NCBI GenBank assembly: GCA_023664485.1
Contig: JAMPFK010000006.1
Coordinates: forward strand, 49,860 to 113,859
Length of the DNA stretch: 64,000 nucleotides
Source of the DNA: Bacteroides fragilis
GTDB taxonomy: Bacteria; Bacillota; Clostridia; Lachnospirales; Lachnospiraceae
Reading direction: 5' to 3'
Position numbers and translations under genes: made by a program
In this document: piece by piece, positions 17,011 through 25,916 of the stretch
How the letters are laid out: every line of letters starts with the position of its first letter
Position numbering within the stretch: the first letter of the stretch is position 1
Notes under the pieces: generated by a model
Databases searched by the model: none
Told to the model about the DNA's origin: nothing
What the model saw: only the letters and a program-made list of their open reading frames with translations

Positions 17011-17048
17011 AACTTTTTTTCGATTTAAAACTGTGATTTCAGATGATT

Positions 17049-19274
17049 TCAGATTTTAAATACTGAAATTTCAGACTTCAATTCCTGCATATTGTCTCCG
17101 AGCATATCCGCCGTCCTGTTCAGATTCTCCACATTCGTCAGCAGCCTGCCCGCGATATCTTTGACCTTTTCCGCCCTGTCCGCAGTCTCCTCAATGATAT
17201 TGGAAATATTCTGAACGCCCAGAACGGTATCTCCGCGCTCGACATCCGCTTTTTCCATGCTTGTGACGATCTCCCGCAGGCCTCCTGCCAGCGCGCTCAT
17301 CTGCCGGCGCATATCGCCGAACACCCTGATGACCTGCTCTACCGCCTCGCCCTGCAGATCGACCATCTTCTGCGCCTGCTGCGCATTCTGTACGCTGCTC
17401 TCGGTCTGATCCATAATATGTGTTACATTGCGCTGGATCTCGCCTGCCGCCCCTGCAGAATCATCGGCCAGCTTCCGGATCTCTTCCGCAACGACCGCAA
17501 AGCCTCTTCCCGCCTCGCCGGCTCTCGCCGCCTCGATAGACGCGTTCAGCGAAAGCAGATTCGTCTGCTCGGAAATAGACGTGATCGTCTCCACAAAGGA
17601 ATTGATGATTTCATACTCTTTCTTCAACGATTCAATACTGCTTCCCACTTCGGAAGTGATCTCCGTCGTCGTGCGGGCGCGCTCTCCAAGAAGCCGGACA
17701 TACTCCATTCCCTGACTGATCATATTTTCATTCTCGCCCACAAGCGCTTCCACTTTTTCAATAACCCTGTTGACTTCCTGCAGCTCATTGGATAAAATAT
17801 CCGTCCTCTCCACGCATTCGGCCGCATTCTCCGACTGTCTGCGGATTCCTTCATGGATTTCGTCGATTGCACGCGTGATATCCTGCGAGCAGTCGTTGAT
17901 CGCTTCTGAAACCTCTTCCACGCTGCCGGCCGATTTCTCCAGTTCATTCGTCGCGTTGGTAACTTTATTGACGAGTTTTTTCGTATTCGTGATCATATTG
18001 GTCGCCGAACCCGCAAGGCTTCGGAACTCGTCGCGGCTCCTCGCCTCCACCGTAATCGTCAGGTCTCCCTCCGCCACTTCTCCGAACCGTCTGGAGAACC
18101 GCTTCATATTCGCCTGAATGCCTCCGGCCACCATGACGCCGATGATCAGCGCGATAATGCAGGCCAGGATCGTAAGAACTACCGTCGTCATCCTGATTTC
18201 CTGCGCCTGGCTCGTTACGACGTCCATCGGCACCAGCGCGCATACGGTAACATCTTCAATGGACTCGCTTCTGCTGTAAAAGAACAGATACTTTTCATCG
18301 CGGAAGCTGATTTCCGAAGAACCCTGCGTCTGCCCCGCGCCGATCTGATCATAAAAATCCTGCCCGAAAAATACTTTCTCTCCCTCTGCGAAACTGCTTT
18401 TCTGTCCTTCCTCAAGCTGTTCCACAATAATTTCTCTGCCATTCTCGGTTATGAAACCGATGACGCTCCCTTCTCCCAGGTCAAGCCCTTCCAGAAGGCC
18501 CTCTATTTCGGACCGCTTAATATCGATGACGACGCATCCGTTCTTGGATCTGCTCAGGATCTCAAAGGCCATAATATAGTCGTTCTCCGCCACTTTCAGC
18601 TTCTCATCTATGAGCGGATGCAGATCGATCCAGCTTTCAATTCCTTTATCTCCTTCCACCTGCGCCCTGTAATCGGTCAGAAAACCCGGAACGCTTGCGC
18701 CGGAGGCGGTTGTAATCACATTAACGTCTTCTTTCGGAATAATATGTATCTGGTTGATAAACGGAATCGAAGTGCTGGACGATATCATATCCGTGTTGAT
18801 ATTGCGCATAATTTCCTTCAGCTCTATCGGGGATTCGACAGTCCCCTGCAGATATTTTCCGACGTCGCCGTCAAAGGCATATTTCAGGCCCTCTGCTTTG
18901 ATAAAATCGCAGCTCATTTCGATATATTCTTTGGACATCGCGATCGTCTGCAGCGTCGATTCCTGAAATTTCTCGCTCAATCCTTCGGCCGCCTTCTGAG
19001 AAGCGGAAACGCCGATAACGATCATAAACGCGATCGGCACGAGGAAACAGATCACGATCTTATTGCGGATCCCGAACAGCATAAAACCCGAAGATCTGCC
19101 GGATTCTTTTTTTCCGGCCTTTTCCTTTCCGGATTCCGCCTTTTTCTGCTCTTTTTCGGCTTTCTTCTCTTCCTTTTTCGCAGAACGGTCTTTCTTCTCC
19201 GTCCTGCGGACGCCGTTTTTCTTTTCCTCTATCTCATTTCCACCCGTTTTCGCGGATTCTGTTTTCTTCATCAT
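17049..19274 (-). CDS. Methyl-accepting chemotaxis protein with a long charged cytoplasmic N terminus
   Basis: From the chosen ATG (19274) the receptor has 741 residues. A Lys/Glu-rich segment of about 65 residues precedes the first membrane helix (IVICFLVPIAFMIVIGV). An extracellular sensor domain of about 270 residues follows, then a second helix (TTVVLTILACIIALIIGVMV), a HAMP domain and a long signalling coiled coil with the hairpin EQTNLLSLNASIEAARAGE. A longer frame exists upstream, but it would start before the promoter at 19351-19379. Its end lies next to the importer promoter, so it may sense pectin-derived sugars or an importer-bound ligand. The charged N-terminal tail is unusual, since most receptors start within about ten residues of the first helix. 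Confidence 0.9.
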   Translation of the reverse strand: MMKKTESAKTGGNEIEEKKNGVRRTEKKDRSAKKEEKKAEKEQKKAESGKEKAGKKESGRSSGFMLFGIRNKIVICFLVPIAFMIVIGVSASQKAAEGLSEKFQESTLQTIAMSKEYIEMSCDFIKAEGLKYAFDGDVGKYLQGTVESPIELKEIMRNINTDMISSSTSIPFINQIHIIPKEDVNVITTASGASVPGFLTDYRAQVEGDKGIESWIDLHPLIDEKLKVAENDYIMAFEILSRSKNGCVVIDIKRSEIEGLLEGLDLGEGSVIGFITENGREIIVEQLEEGQKSSFAEGEKVFFGQDFYDQIGAGQTQGSSEISFRDEKYLFFYSRSESIEDVTVCALVPMDVVTSQAQEIRMTTVVLTILACIIALIIGVMVAGGIQANMKRFSRRFGEVAEGDLTITVEARSRDEFRSLAGSATNMITNTKKLVNKVTNATNELEKSAGSVEEVSEAINDCSQDITRAIDEIHEGIRRQSENAAECVERTDILSNELQEVNRVIEKVEALVGENENMISQGMEYVRLLGERARTTTEITSEVGSSIESLKKEYEIINSFVETITSISEQTNLLSLNASIEAARAGEAGRGFAVVAEEIRKLADDSAGAAGEIQRNVTHIMDQTESSVQNAQQAQKMVDLQGEAVEQVIRVFGDMRRQMSALAGGLREIVTSMEKADVERGDTVLGVQNISNIIEETADRAEKVKDIAGRLLTNVENLNRTADMLGDNMQELKSEISVFKI

Positions 19275-19350
19275 AATCGCACGCTGTCCTCCCTCTCTTT
19301 TCCAAACTTCCCGTAACTCCGTACCATCCCCATTATCTGCCGATAAATCA

Positions 19351-19379
19351 ATTATACAACACTCTTCGGAATTTTGAAA
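19351..19379 (-). promoter_or_regulatory. Promoter of the chemoreceptor gene
   Basis: On the minus strand TATAAT (19351-19356) lies 17 bases after TTTCAA (19374-19379). The -10 is perfect and the -35 is weak. The position rules out the longer start of the chemoreceptor frame at 19391. Confidence 0.6.
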
Positions 19380-19408
19380 CAATTTTCCCATTTAAACCAC
19401 GGAAATCC

Positions 19409-19436
19409 TTTACCCGGACATTCTCTGTGCTATAAT
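19409..19436 (+). promoter_or_regulatory. Promoter of the serine hydrolase gene
   Basis: TTTACC (19409-19414) and TATAAT (19431-19436) are spaced by 16 bases, about 30 bases before the ATG at 19468, which has GAGGT upstream. Confidence 0.7.
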
Positions 19437-19467
19437 AAAGGCATCAAACGAAACGAGGTAAAATCCT

Positions 19468-20952
19468 ATGCAGACACTTACATTTGAAAAGGCTTCCCCG
19501 GAGTCCGCCGGCATTCCGGGCGGCGCCATCATGCAGTTTATCAAACGGCTGGCCGCGCGCCGGATTCCCATGCACAGCCTGCTCCTGATGCGGCACGACA
19601 GGCTGGTCTTCGAGGGGTATTATGCGCCTTACGACGCCGATACCCTGCACCGCATGTTCTCCATCAGCAAAAGCTTCACTTCCATCGCCATCGGCCTGCT
19701 CGCCGAGGAAGGCAGGCTTTCTCTGGAGGATCCGATCATCCGGTATTTTCCGGAAAAACTCCCGGAACAGGTACATCCCTGGACCGCCGCCATGACGATC
19801 AGAGATATGCTGATGATGCGTTCCTGCCATGCCGCCACCACCTATAAGCTCAACCTGGACGCGGACTGGGTGGAAAGCTTTTTTACCGTGCCGCCGACGC
19901 ACCCGGCCGGAACTCTTTTTCACTATGACACCTCATCGCCCCATACGCTCTGCGCCCTTGTGGAAAAAATGACCGGGCTTCCGATGCTGGATTATCTGAA
20001 AAAAAAGCTCGCGCCCCTCGGTCTTTCGGAAGCATCTTACATGATCAGGGACCCCTTCGGCGTATCCATGGGCGGTTCCGGCCTCGTGGCCCTTCCCCTG
20101 GATATGCTGAAATTCGGCTATTTCATCGCGCACAGGGGAAATGTCCTCGGAAAGCAGCTGCTTTCCGCCTCTTATATCGATATGGCGGTATCGCATTTAA
20201 GCGATACATGCGTGACTGCTCCCCTGCCGAGTGAAGCGCAGGGCTATGGCCTGCAGTTCTGGCGCGGCGCACATAACGGCTATACCTGTTACGGCATGGG
20301 CGGGCAGCTTATTATCTTTCTGCCCGATTATGATCTGATCTGCGTTACGACCGCGGATACGCAGGATATCGCGGGCGGCAACCAGCAGATTTACGACGCC
20401 CTCTACGAAGAACTCCTCCCCCATATGCAGGAACAGGCCCTTCCCGAAACGCCGGAAACCGCAGAGCGCCTGGCACAGACAGCCGCGTCTCTCCGGCTGG
20501 AGCCCCTGTCCGGCTCCCGCACCTTTGACGCCGCAGATACAATAAACGGCAGGACCTTCCGTATCCGGACGGAAAATACCGGATTTGAAAGTCTTGCCGT
20601 TCATTTTGATAAAAATTCCGACAATCAGGACGTCGGAACACTCTCTTTTTTGTACAGACAGAAGCCCTGTTCGATACAATTCGGCCTCGGCAGCCTGCAG
20701 ACCGGCATTTTCCCGCTCTATGGCCAGCGCTATGCCGCAAGCGGCGCATGGCTTTCGGACGGTACGCTTTATATCAAAGCGCACATCATCGACGAGTATG
20801 TGGGCAGCGTACATTTCCAGCTTTCCTTCGGCGAAGATGACCTGACCGTTTTCATGCGCAAGAAAGAAGAAAGCCTGTTTCAGGAATTTAACGGGCATCT
20901 GTATTGTACGGCTGAAAAACGTCAGTTTTCCAGCGCGTCCCATAACCCCTGA
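19468..20952 (+). CDS. Serine hydrolase of the beta-lactamase class C/esterase family
   Basis: The N-terminal 330 residues form a beta-lactamase/transpeptidase-like domain. It has the SxxK motif SISK near residue 70, a YDTSS block in the position of the YxN motif and a GMGGQ region that replaces the usual HTG. A beta-rich C-terminal region of about 150 residues follows. Without a signal peptide the protein is probably cytoplasmic, so an esterase or amidase role is likelier than antibiotic hydrolysis. It is the only plus-strand gene between 1 and 27 kb and overlaps the 3' end of the convergent epimerase gene by 31 bases. The substrate is unknown; a pectin or hemicellulose ester is a guess from context. 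Confidence 0.85.
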   Translation: MQTLTFEKASPESAGIPGGAIMQFIKRLAARRIPMHSLLLMRHDRLVFEGYYAPYDADTLHRMFSISKSFTSIAIGLLAEEGRLSLEDPIIRYFPEKLPEQVHPWTAAMTIRDMLMMRSCHAATTYKLNLDADWVESFFTVPPTHPAGTLFHYDTSSPHTLCALVEKMTGLPMLDYLKKKLAPLGLSEASYMIRDPFGVSMGGSGLVALPLDMLKFGYFIAHRGNVLGKQLLSASYIDMAVSHLSDTCVTAPLPSEAQGYGLQFWRGAHNGYTCYGMGGQLIIFLPDYDLICVTTADTQDIAGGNQQIYDALYEELLPHMQEQALPETPETAERLAQTAASLRLEPLSGSRTFDAADTINGRTFRIRTENTGFESLAVHFDKNSDNQDVGTLSFLYRQKPCSIQFGLGSLQTGIFPLYGQRYAASGAWLSDGTLYIKAHIIDEYVGSVHFQLSFGEDDLTVFMRKKEESLFQEFNGHLYCTAEKRQFSSASHNP

Positions 20953-21764
20953 ATATATTTTCCCGCAGTCTCCGCGTTTTCAGGAACCGTATTTTCCAAC
21001 GTCACATGGATATACGGTTTCTCTTTTTTGATGAAGCGGATGATTTCTTCGTAGTTCATCTCGCCCGTACCGGCCGCTACGGAAACCAGCCCGCCGTTCT
21101 CCACCCGGAAATCTTTGATATGCACTACGGCAATGTCCCTGCCCAGCGTTTCCAGCGCATCGCGGACGATCTGCTCCCGGTCTTCATAATTGCTGATATC
21201 TAACAGATTGACCGGATCAAAGATAATCTGGAGATTCGGGGAATCGATTTCGTCCAGCACCCTTCTCGCCCGCGCCGGGCTGCATACGATATGCTTAAAA
21301 ACCGGCTCGATCGCAAAAATCACGCCCATCTTTTCCGCATATTCTACAACGGGCCTTAAATTTTCGATAAAAATCTGCAGCGCCTCCTCAGAATGATTGC
21401 GCTCCTCGTACTTGTACGCCTCGTTGACGGCCCCCGTTTCCGTACCGACCACGCCGGCGCCGAGCAGCGAAGCGAAACGGATATGCGCCAGATAGCGCTC
21501 CTGATTCTTTTTCAGGCTTTCTTCATTCGGATTGGCCAGATTCAAATAGCATCCGAGCACGGCGATATCGATCCCCGCTTCCGCGAACAGCTTTCTCAGA
21601 TAACATGCAAAGCCCGGCGTTAAAGCGCTGTCCGCCACCGAATATTCGGAAATCACCTTGGAAAGCGCCAGATGGCCGCAGCAAAATCCCTGCGCCGCCG
21701 CGATCTGCAGGCGCTCCTGAAGCGGCGCCTTTTTAATATCATGTAAACGTATTCCTAACTGCAT
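20922..21764 (-). CDS. Sugar phosphate isomerase/epimerase (xylose-isomerase-like TIM barrel)
   Basis: The 280-residue product belongs to the AP-endonuclease-2/xylose isomerase-like barrel family. Metal-binding positions are suggested by the glutamate in FAIEPVFKH, the aspartate in IIFDPVNLL, the histidine in AVVHIKDF and the late glutamate in HVTLENT. GAGGAG lies seven bases before the ATG at 21764; an adjacent ATG one codon earlier is also possible. The gene follows the GH28 polygalacturonase by 35 bases on the same strand, which suggests a role in processing an acidic sugar. No specific substrate can be named. Confidence 0.8.
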   Translation of the reverse strand: MQLGIRLHDIKKAPLQERLQIAAAQGFCCGHLALSKVISEYSVADSALTPGFACYLRKLFAEAGIDIAVLGCYLNLANPNEESLKKNQERYLAHIRFASLLGAGVVGTETGAVNEAYKYEERNHSEEALQIFIENLRPVVEYAEKMGVIFAIEPVFKHIVCSPARARRVLDEIDSPNLQIIFDPVNLLDISNYEDREQIVRDALETLGRDIAVVHIKDFRVENGGLVSVAAGTGEMNYEEIIRFIKKEKPYIHVTLENTVPENAETAGKYIQGLWDALEN

Positions 21765-21799
21765 CATACATCTCCTCACTTTTGTTCAACCTGTAGTCT

Positions 21800-23359
21800 T
21801 CATCTTTGTTCCAGCTCTTCGACGCCCTGCAGCTCCAGCAGCTCGCCTTCCGCGCCTTCGATCGTTACGTTATCGAGAATCAGCTTTTTCACGTTCACGG
21901 CATGAATCCCTTTTTTGGAACAGGGATCTACGCCGTCCGACATGATCGGCACATCCGTTTTCGCCTCTTCCGCAAAGGAAATCGAACAGTTCCGCATCTC
22001 GATCTTTTCGATCTTCTGTTCCGGCAGCCCTTCAAAGAAGATCGCCGCCACATGACAGTTGACCGCATGAATATTTTCGAACAGAAAATGCTTCATCGCA
22101 GGCGTCCGCCCGTCCACCGGGCAGGCCTCTCTGGACTGCACATACTCCGTTTTCCCATCGGGGTCGCAGAAGTAAAAAGCGTTGGCGGTAAACGGCGTCA
22201 TAACGTTGTCCATCTCGATATCCCGGAATACGATGCCGTCCAGAACGGAATCCTCGCCGCGCCCTCTCCTCGTTTTGATCCGCAGCCCTCTGTCCGTATG
22301 GGAAAAACGGCATTTCTCCACGAGCATATTGCGTACGCCCGCGCCGATTTCGCTTCCCGCCGTGACCGCGCCGTGGCCGTTTTCCATCAGGCAGTGGCAT
22401 ACATGGATATTCTCGGAAGGCTTTTTATATTTTTTTCCCATATAGACTTTCCCGGACTTGACCGCGATACAGTCGTCTCCCAGCGAAAAATGGACTCCCG
22501 TAATTTCCACGTTCCGGCAGGATTCCGGATCGAGTCCGTCCGTATTCGGAGATACCTGCGGATTCTGTACTTTCAAACCGGCAAACAGAAGGTCGTCGCT
22601 GAAAAACGGGTGAATGACCCATGCCGGGCTGTTTCTGAACGTCAGCCCCTGTACCTGTATCCTTTCGCAGTGATTCAGGAATAACATTCTCGGCCGGAAG
22701 GCCCCGACCATCACTTTAGGATTGTTCCACCAGTTCTCTTTCGACGCGCATCCGTCGATAACGCCCTCCCCGTAAATCTTTACATCGGAAACGCCGATCC
22801 CGGAAACGATTCCGGCGAACATCGGCAGCGGATTGCCTTCCCATGTGCCAAGATGATATTCGTCCGTTTCGTCATAGCTCTCGATCCTGCCCGGGAACTT
22901 CGCAAAACGGTTCCTGTCCGTCTCCGCCCGCAGCTCCGCGCCCTTTGCAATTTCCAGGTTGATGCCGCTTTTTAAAAAAACGCTTGTAATTTTATATTTC
23001 CCCTTCGGAACCAGGACACGGCTCTTTGGCGGGCAGGCCATGATCGCCGCCTGAATAAAGCCGGTATCGTCCGATACGCCGTCTCCGGCCGCCCCCAGCT
23101 CTTTTACATTAATTGTAACAAACTCTTCTTCCGTCCGGAAAGAAATGTTTCCAAGCTCCGCGCCCTCTTCGTCCCGCACAGCCAGCGTATAATCCGTATC
23201 CGGTTTCAAATCAAACAGGCTGGTAATGACCGTATCTGCCGTTCCATATTCCCCGCCATTTAATAACAGTTGGTATTTTTTCTTCGTCTCATAGGCGCCG
23301 CCATCATTCAGTTCAAATGCCGCGCTCCGCGCCGTTTTCATAATCAGCCGAATGTCCAT
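21800..23359 (-). CDS. Polygalacturonase, GH28 (exo-acting type, cytoplasmic)
   Basis: GH28 enzymes hydrolyse alpha-1,4-galacturonan. The product has 519 residues from the ATG at 23359 (GGGGG six bases upstream). A fibronectin-III-like region of about 100 residues precedes the right-handed beta-helix. The four GH28 signatures are present: NTDG in SPNTDGLDPES, GDDC in SLGDDCIAVKS, NGHGAVTAGSE and RIKT in GLRIKTRRGRG. No signal peptide is present, so it should cleave imported oligogalacturonides from their ends and deliver galacturonate to UxaC. A terminator separates it from the upstream uxaB-uxaA operon. Confidence 0.95.
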   Translation of the reverse strand: MDIRLIMKTARSAAFELNDGGAYETKKKYQLLLNGGEYGTADTVITSLFDLKPDTDYTLAVRDEEGAELGNISFRTEEEFVTINVKELGAAGDGVSDDTGFIQAAIMACPPKSRVLVPKGKYKITSVFLKSGINLEIAKGAELRAETDRNRFAKFPGRIESYDETDEYHLGTWEGNPLPMFAGIVSGIGVSDVKIYGEGVIDGCASKENWWNNPKVMVGAFRPRMLFLNHCERIQVQGLTFRNSPAWVIHPFFSDDLLFAGLKVQNPQVSPNTDGLDPESCRNVEITGVHFSLGDDCIAVKSGKVYMGKKYKKPSENIHVCHCLMENGHGAVTAGSEIGAGVRNMLVEKCRFSHTDRGLRIKTRRGRGEDSVLDGIVFRDIEMDNVMTPFTANAFYFCDPDGKTEYVQSREACPVDGRTPAMKHFLFENIHAVNCHVAAIFFEGLPEQKIEKIEMRNCSISFAEEAKTDVPIMSDGVDPCSKKGIHAVNVKKLILDNVTIEGAEGELLELQGVEELEQR

Positions 23360-23411
23360 GCTATACCCCCTATATCCTTTCTTGGTTACTCTGTCGCAAT
23401 TTCCATGATAC

Positions 23412-23446
23412 AAAAAAAGCGGCGCTGCGCCCAATGGCACAGCGCC
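23412..23446 (-). terminator. Intrinsic terminator of the uxaB-uxaA-reductase operon
   Basis: GGCGCTG (23421-23427) pairs with CAGCGCC (23440-23446). On the minus strand the stem is followed by seven T residues. It lies about 60 bases after the reductase stop codon. Confidence 0.82.
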
Positions 23447-23504
23447 TTTAAAGATGATTCCCGCATTTCATTGCGGAACGTCTTCAGAACTTCTTCCCAC
23501 GCTT

Positions 23505-24308
23505 TTATTGCGGCTGTTTCCCAATGTATGCAAGAATACCGCCGTCTACATATACAACATGGCCGTTGACAAAGTTGGACGCATCGGATGCGAGGAATAC
23601 TGCCGTACCCTGAAGATCCTCCGCTTCTCCCCATCTTGCCGCAGGAGTCTTTGCGATGATGAACTGATCGAACGGATGTCTGGAACCGTCGGGCTGAACC
23701 TCGCGCAGCGGCGCCGTCTGAGGCGTTGCGATATAGCCGGGTCCGATACCGTTACACTGAATGTTGAATTCGCCATATTCGGATGCGATGTTCTTTGTAA
23801 GCATTTTCAGACCGCCTTTTGCAGCCGCATATGCGGATACGGTCTCACGGCCGAGCTCGCTCATCATGGAGCAGATGTTGATAATCTTGCCATGGCCTTT
23901 TTTGATCATGGACGGGATAACCGCTTTGGATACGATGAAAGGAGCGTTCAGATCAACGTCGATGACCTGTCTGAATTCAGCCGCCGTCATATCGCACATC
24001 GGGATACGTTTGATGATACCGGCGTTGTTTACCAGGATATCGATAACGCCGACTTCCTCTTCTACCCTGGCAACCAGCGCGTTTACCTGCTCTTCATTCG
24101 TTACGTCGCATACATAACCGTGCGCTTCGATGCCTTTTTCCTTGTAAGCCGCAATGCCCTTATCAACCAGTTCCTGTTTGATATCATTGAAAACGATCGT
24201 CGCGCCGGCTTCTGCATATGCGGTAGCAAGCGCAAAACCGATTCCATAAGATGCACCTGTTACGAGCGCTACCTTACCTTCCAATGAAAATTTGTCTAAA
24301 ATCGCCAT
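23505..24308 (-). CDS. Short-chain dehydrogenase, gluconate 5-dehydrogenase-like (DhuD/KduD role)
   Basis: The 267-residue protein has TGASYGIG (18-25), NNAGI and the catalytic Y/K in SAYAAAKGG, and it ends VDGGILAYIGKQPQ. From memory it resembles the Streptococcus Ga5DH/DhuD proteins closely along its whole length. In streptococci that enzyme reduces 3-deoxy-D-glycero-2,5-hexodiulosonate (DKII) to 2-keto-3-deoxygluconate during uronate utilisation, the job done by KduD elsewhere. The window has kduI and a DhuI-like isomerase but no other KduD, so that role fits here. It lies 33 bases after uxaA and ends the operon. A role in 5-ketogluconate metabolism cannot be excluded. Confidence 0.9.
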   Translation of the reverse strand: MAILDKFSLEGKVALVTGASYGIGFALATAYAEAGATIVFNDIKQELVDKGIAAYKEKGIEAHGYVCDVTNEEQVNALVARVEEEVGVIDILVNNAGIIKRIPMCDMTAAEFRQVIDVDLNAPFIVSKAVIPSMIKKGHGKIINICSMMSELGRETVSAYAAAKGGLKMLTKNIASEYGEFNIQCNGIGPGYIATPQTAPLREVQPDGSRHPFDQFIIAKTPAARWGEAEDLQGTAVFLASDASNFVNGHVVYVDGGILAYIGKQPQ

Positions 24309-24341
24309 TTCTTTCTTCCTCCTTTATTTTAAGTGGCTTAT

Positions 24342-25823
24342 TTATAACGTAACACCCTGTTTGAAAATTGCCATGTCGTGGAAGCCAGCTTCCTCGCTGC
24401 ATACCTTTTTCCCAGAGGCTACCGCTACTACATAGTCGAACAATTCCTGCGCCGTCTCTTCGATGTCCTTATCCTCCACCAATACGCCGGCGTTAAAGTC
24501 GATCCAGTTCTTCTTTTTACCCGCAAGCGCGCTGTTGCTGGAAATCTTGACCGTCGGCACCGGCGATGCAAAAGGCGTTCCGCGTCCGGTCGTAAAAAGT
24601 ACGATGTGGGCGCCGCTCGCCGCAAGGGCCGTAGAAGCTACCAGATCGTTTCCCGGTGCGCTGAGCAGGTTGAGCCCTGCCTTTTCCACACGCTCTCCAT
24701 ATGCCAGCACCCCTTTGACCGGAGCGCTTCCGGATTTCTGCGTACAGCCGAGAGACTTATCTTCCAATGTGGAAATACCGCCTTTTTTATTTCCCGGCGA
24801 GGGATTCTCATAAATCGTCTGATGATTGTCTTTAAAATACTGTTTAAAATCGTTGATCAGCTTGACCGTCTCGTCGAACAGCTCTTTATTCTCGCATCTG
24901 TTCATAAGCAGCGTTTCCGCGCCGAACATCTCCGGCACTTCCGTCAGAATCGTGGTTCCTTTTTTGCTGATCAGCAGATCGGAAAACTTTCCGACCAGCG
25001 GATTGGCCGTGATACCGGAGAAACCGTCGCTTCCGCCGCACTTCATGCCGATGATGAGCTTCGATACGCTGACCGGCTCCCGTTCAAAACCCGACGCATA
25101 GGAAATCAGTTCGTCCAGCAGCTTCCCGCCCGTCTCCATCTCGTTTTCCGTCTCCTGGCTGACCAGGAATTTCACCCTGTCCGGATTAATCTCGCCGATA
25201 TATGGTTTCAGCACTTCGATATTGCTGTTTTCGCATCCCAGGCCCAGCACCAGCACGCCGCCCGCATTGGGATGGTTGATCAAATCCGCCAAGATCGTTC
25301 TCGTATGCTCCTGGTCGTCGCCCATCTGGGAGCATCCATAAGGATGCGGGAAAGCGATGACTTCCTCTACCGAGCCTTTCAGCCGCCCGTTCGCCGCTTT
25401 CGCAAGCGCCGTCGCGACATTGTTCACACAGCCCACCGTCGGGATGATCCATATCTCGTTGCGGACGCCCACCTTGCCGTCCGGCCTCTGATATCCCATA
25501 AACGTTGCGTCGGCCGTCGTTTCCTCTTTGACCGGTGTCGGCTCATAGCTGTATTCCAGCAGATCGCCCAGCGCCGTTTTGACGTTATGCGTATGTATCC
25601 ATGCACCTGCTGCAATCGCTTCTTTCGCATTGCCGATACGGAATCCGTATTTTACGACATCGCCGCCCTCCGCGATATCGCAGAGCGCCATTTTGTGCCC
25701 GGCGGGAATCGTTTCTTTGGCAGTTACCTGTATGTCCCCGGCGTTTACCGTTTCCCCCGCCGCGATTTCCTTAATCGCCACAATGACGTTATCGTTTTCA
25801 TGAATCTTTATATAGTCTTTCAT
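24342..25823 (-). CDS. uxaA: Altronate dehydratase
   Basis: UxaA dehydrates D-altronate to 2-keto-3-deoxygluconate. The 493-residue protein contains both parts of the family: an N-terminal SAF domain (about residues 1-90) and the catalytic domain. Iron-site and family motifs are visible: YQRPDGKVGVRNE, HPYGCSQMGDDQEHT, GLGCENSN, MKCGGSDGFSGITANP and TTGRGTPFASPVPT. The ATG at 25823 has GGTGG five bases upstream; an upstream in-frame ATG has no such site. It lies between uxaB and the reductase gene on one transcript. Confidence 0.95.
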   Translation of the reverse strand: MKDYIKIHENDNVIVAIKEIAAGETVNAGDIQVTAKETIPAGHKMALCDIAEGGDVVKYGFRIGNAKEAIAAGAWIHTHNVKTALGDLLEYSYEPTPVKEETTADATFMGYQRPDGKVGVRNEIWIIPTVGCVNNVATALAKAANGRLKGSVEEVIAFPHPYGCSQMGDDQEHTRTILADLINHPNAGGVLVLGLGCENSNIEVLKPYIGEINPDRVKFLVSQETENEMETGGKLLDELISYASGFEREPVSVSKLIIGMKCGGSDGFSGITANPLVGKFSDLLISKKGTTILTEVPEMFGAETLLMNRCENKELFDETVKLINDFKQYFKDNHQTIYENPSPGNKKGGISTLEDKSLGCTQKSGSAPVKGVLAYGERVEKAGLNLLSAPGNDLVASTALAASGAHIVLFTTGRGTPFASPVPTVKISSNSALAGKKKNWIDFNAGVLVEDKDIEETAQELFDYVVAVASGKKVCSEEAGFHDMAIFKQGVTL

Positions 25824-25916
25824 CAAAAACCACCATTCCTGCTCAGCCCGCAAACCGGGGCATAAGCATAATATTTACATGGCCTGCCTTTCGCACGGCC
25901 TGTTTTATAAGGATCC

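Noticed and set aside
16994..17036. Plus-strand ribosome binding site followed by a ten-codon frame in the importer promoter
   Set aside because: It overlaps the perfect minus-strand promoter, ends after ten codons and has no promoter of its own.
19275..19391. Longer N terminus of the chemoreceptor
   Set aside because: The upstream start would precede the -10 box of its own promoter; the ATG pair at 19274 is the first plausible start in the transcript.
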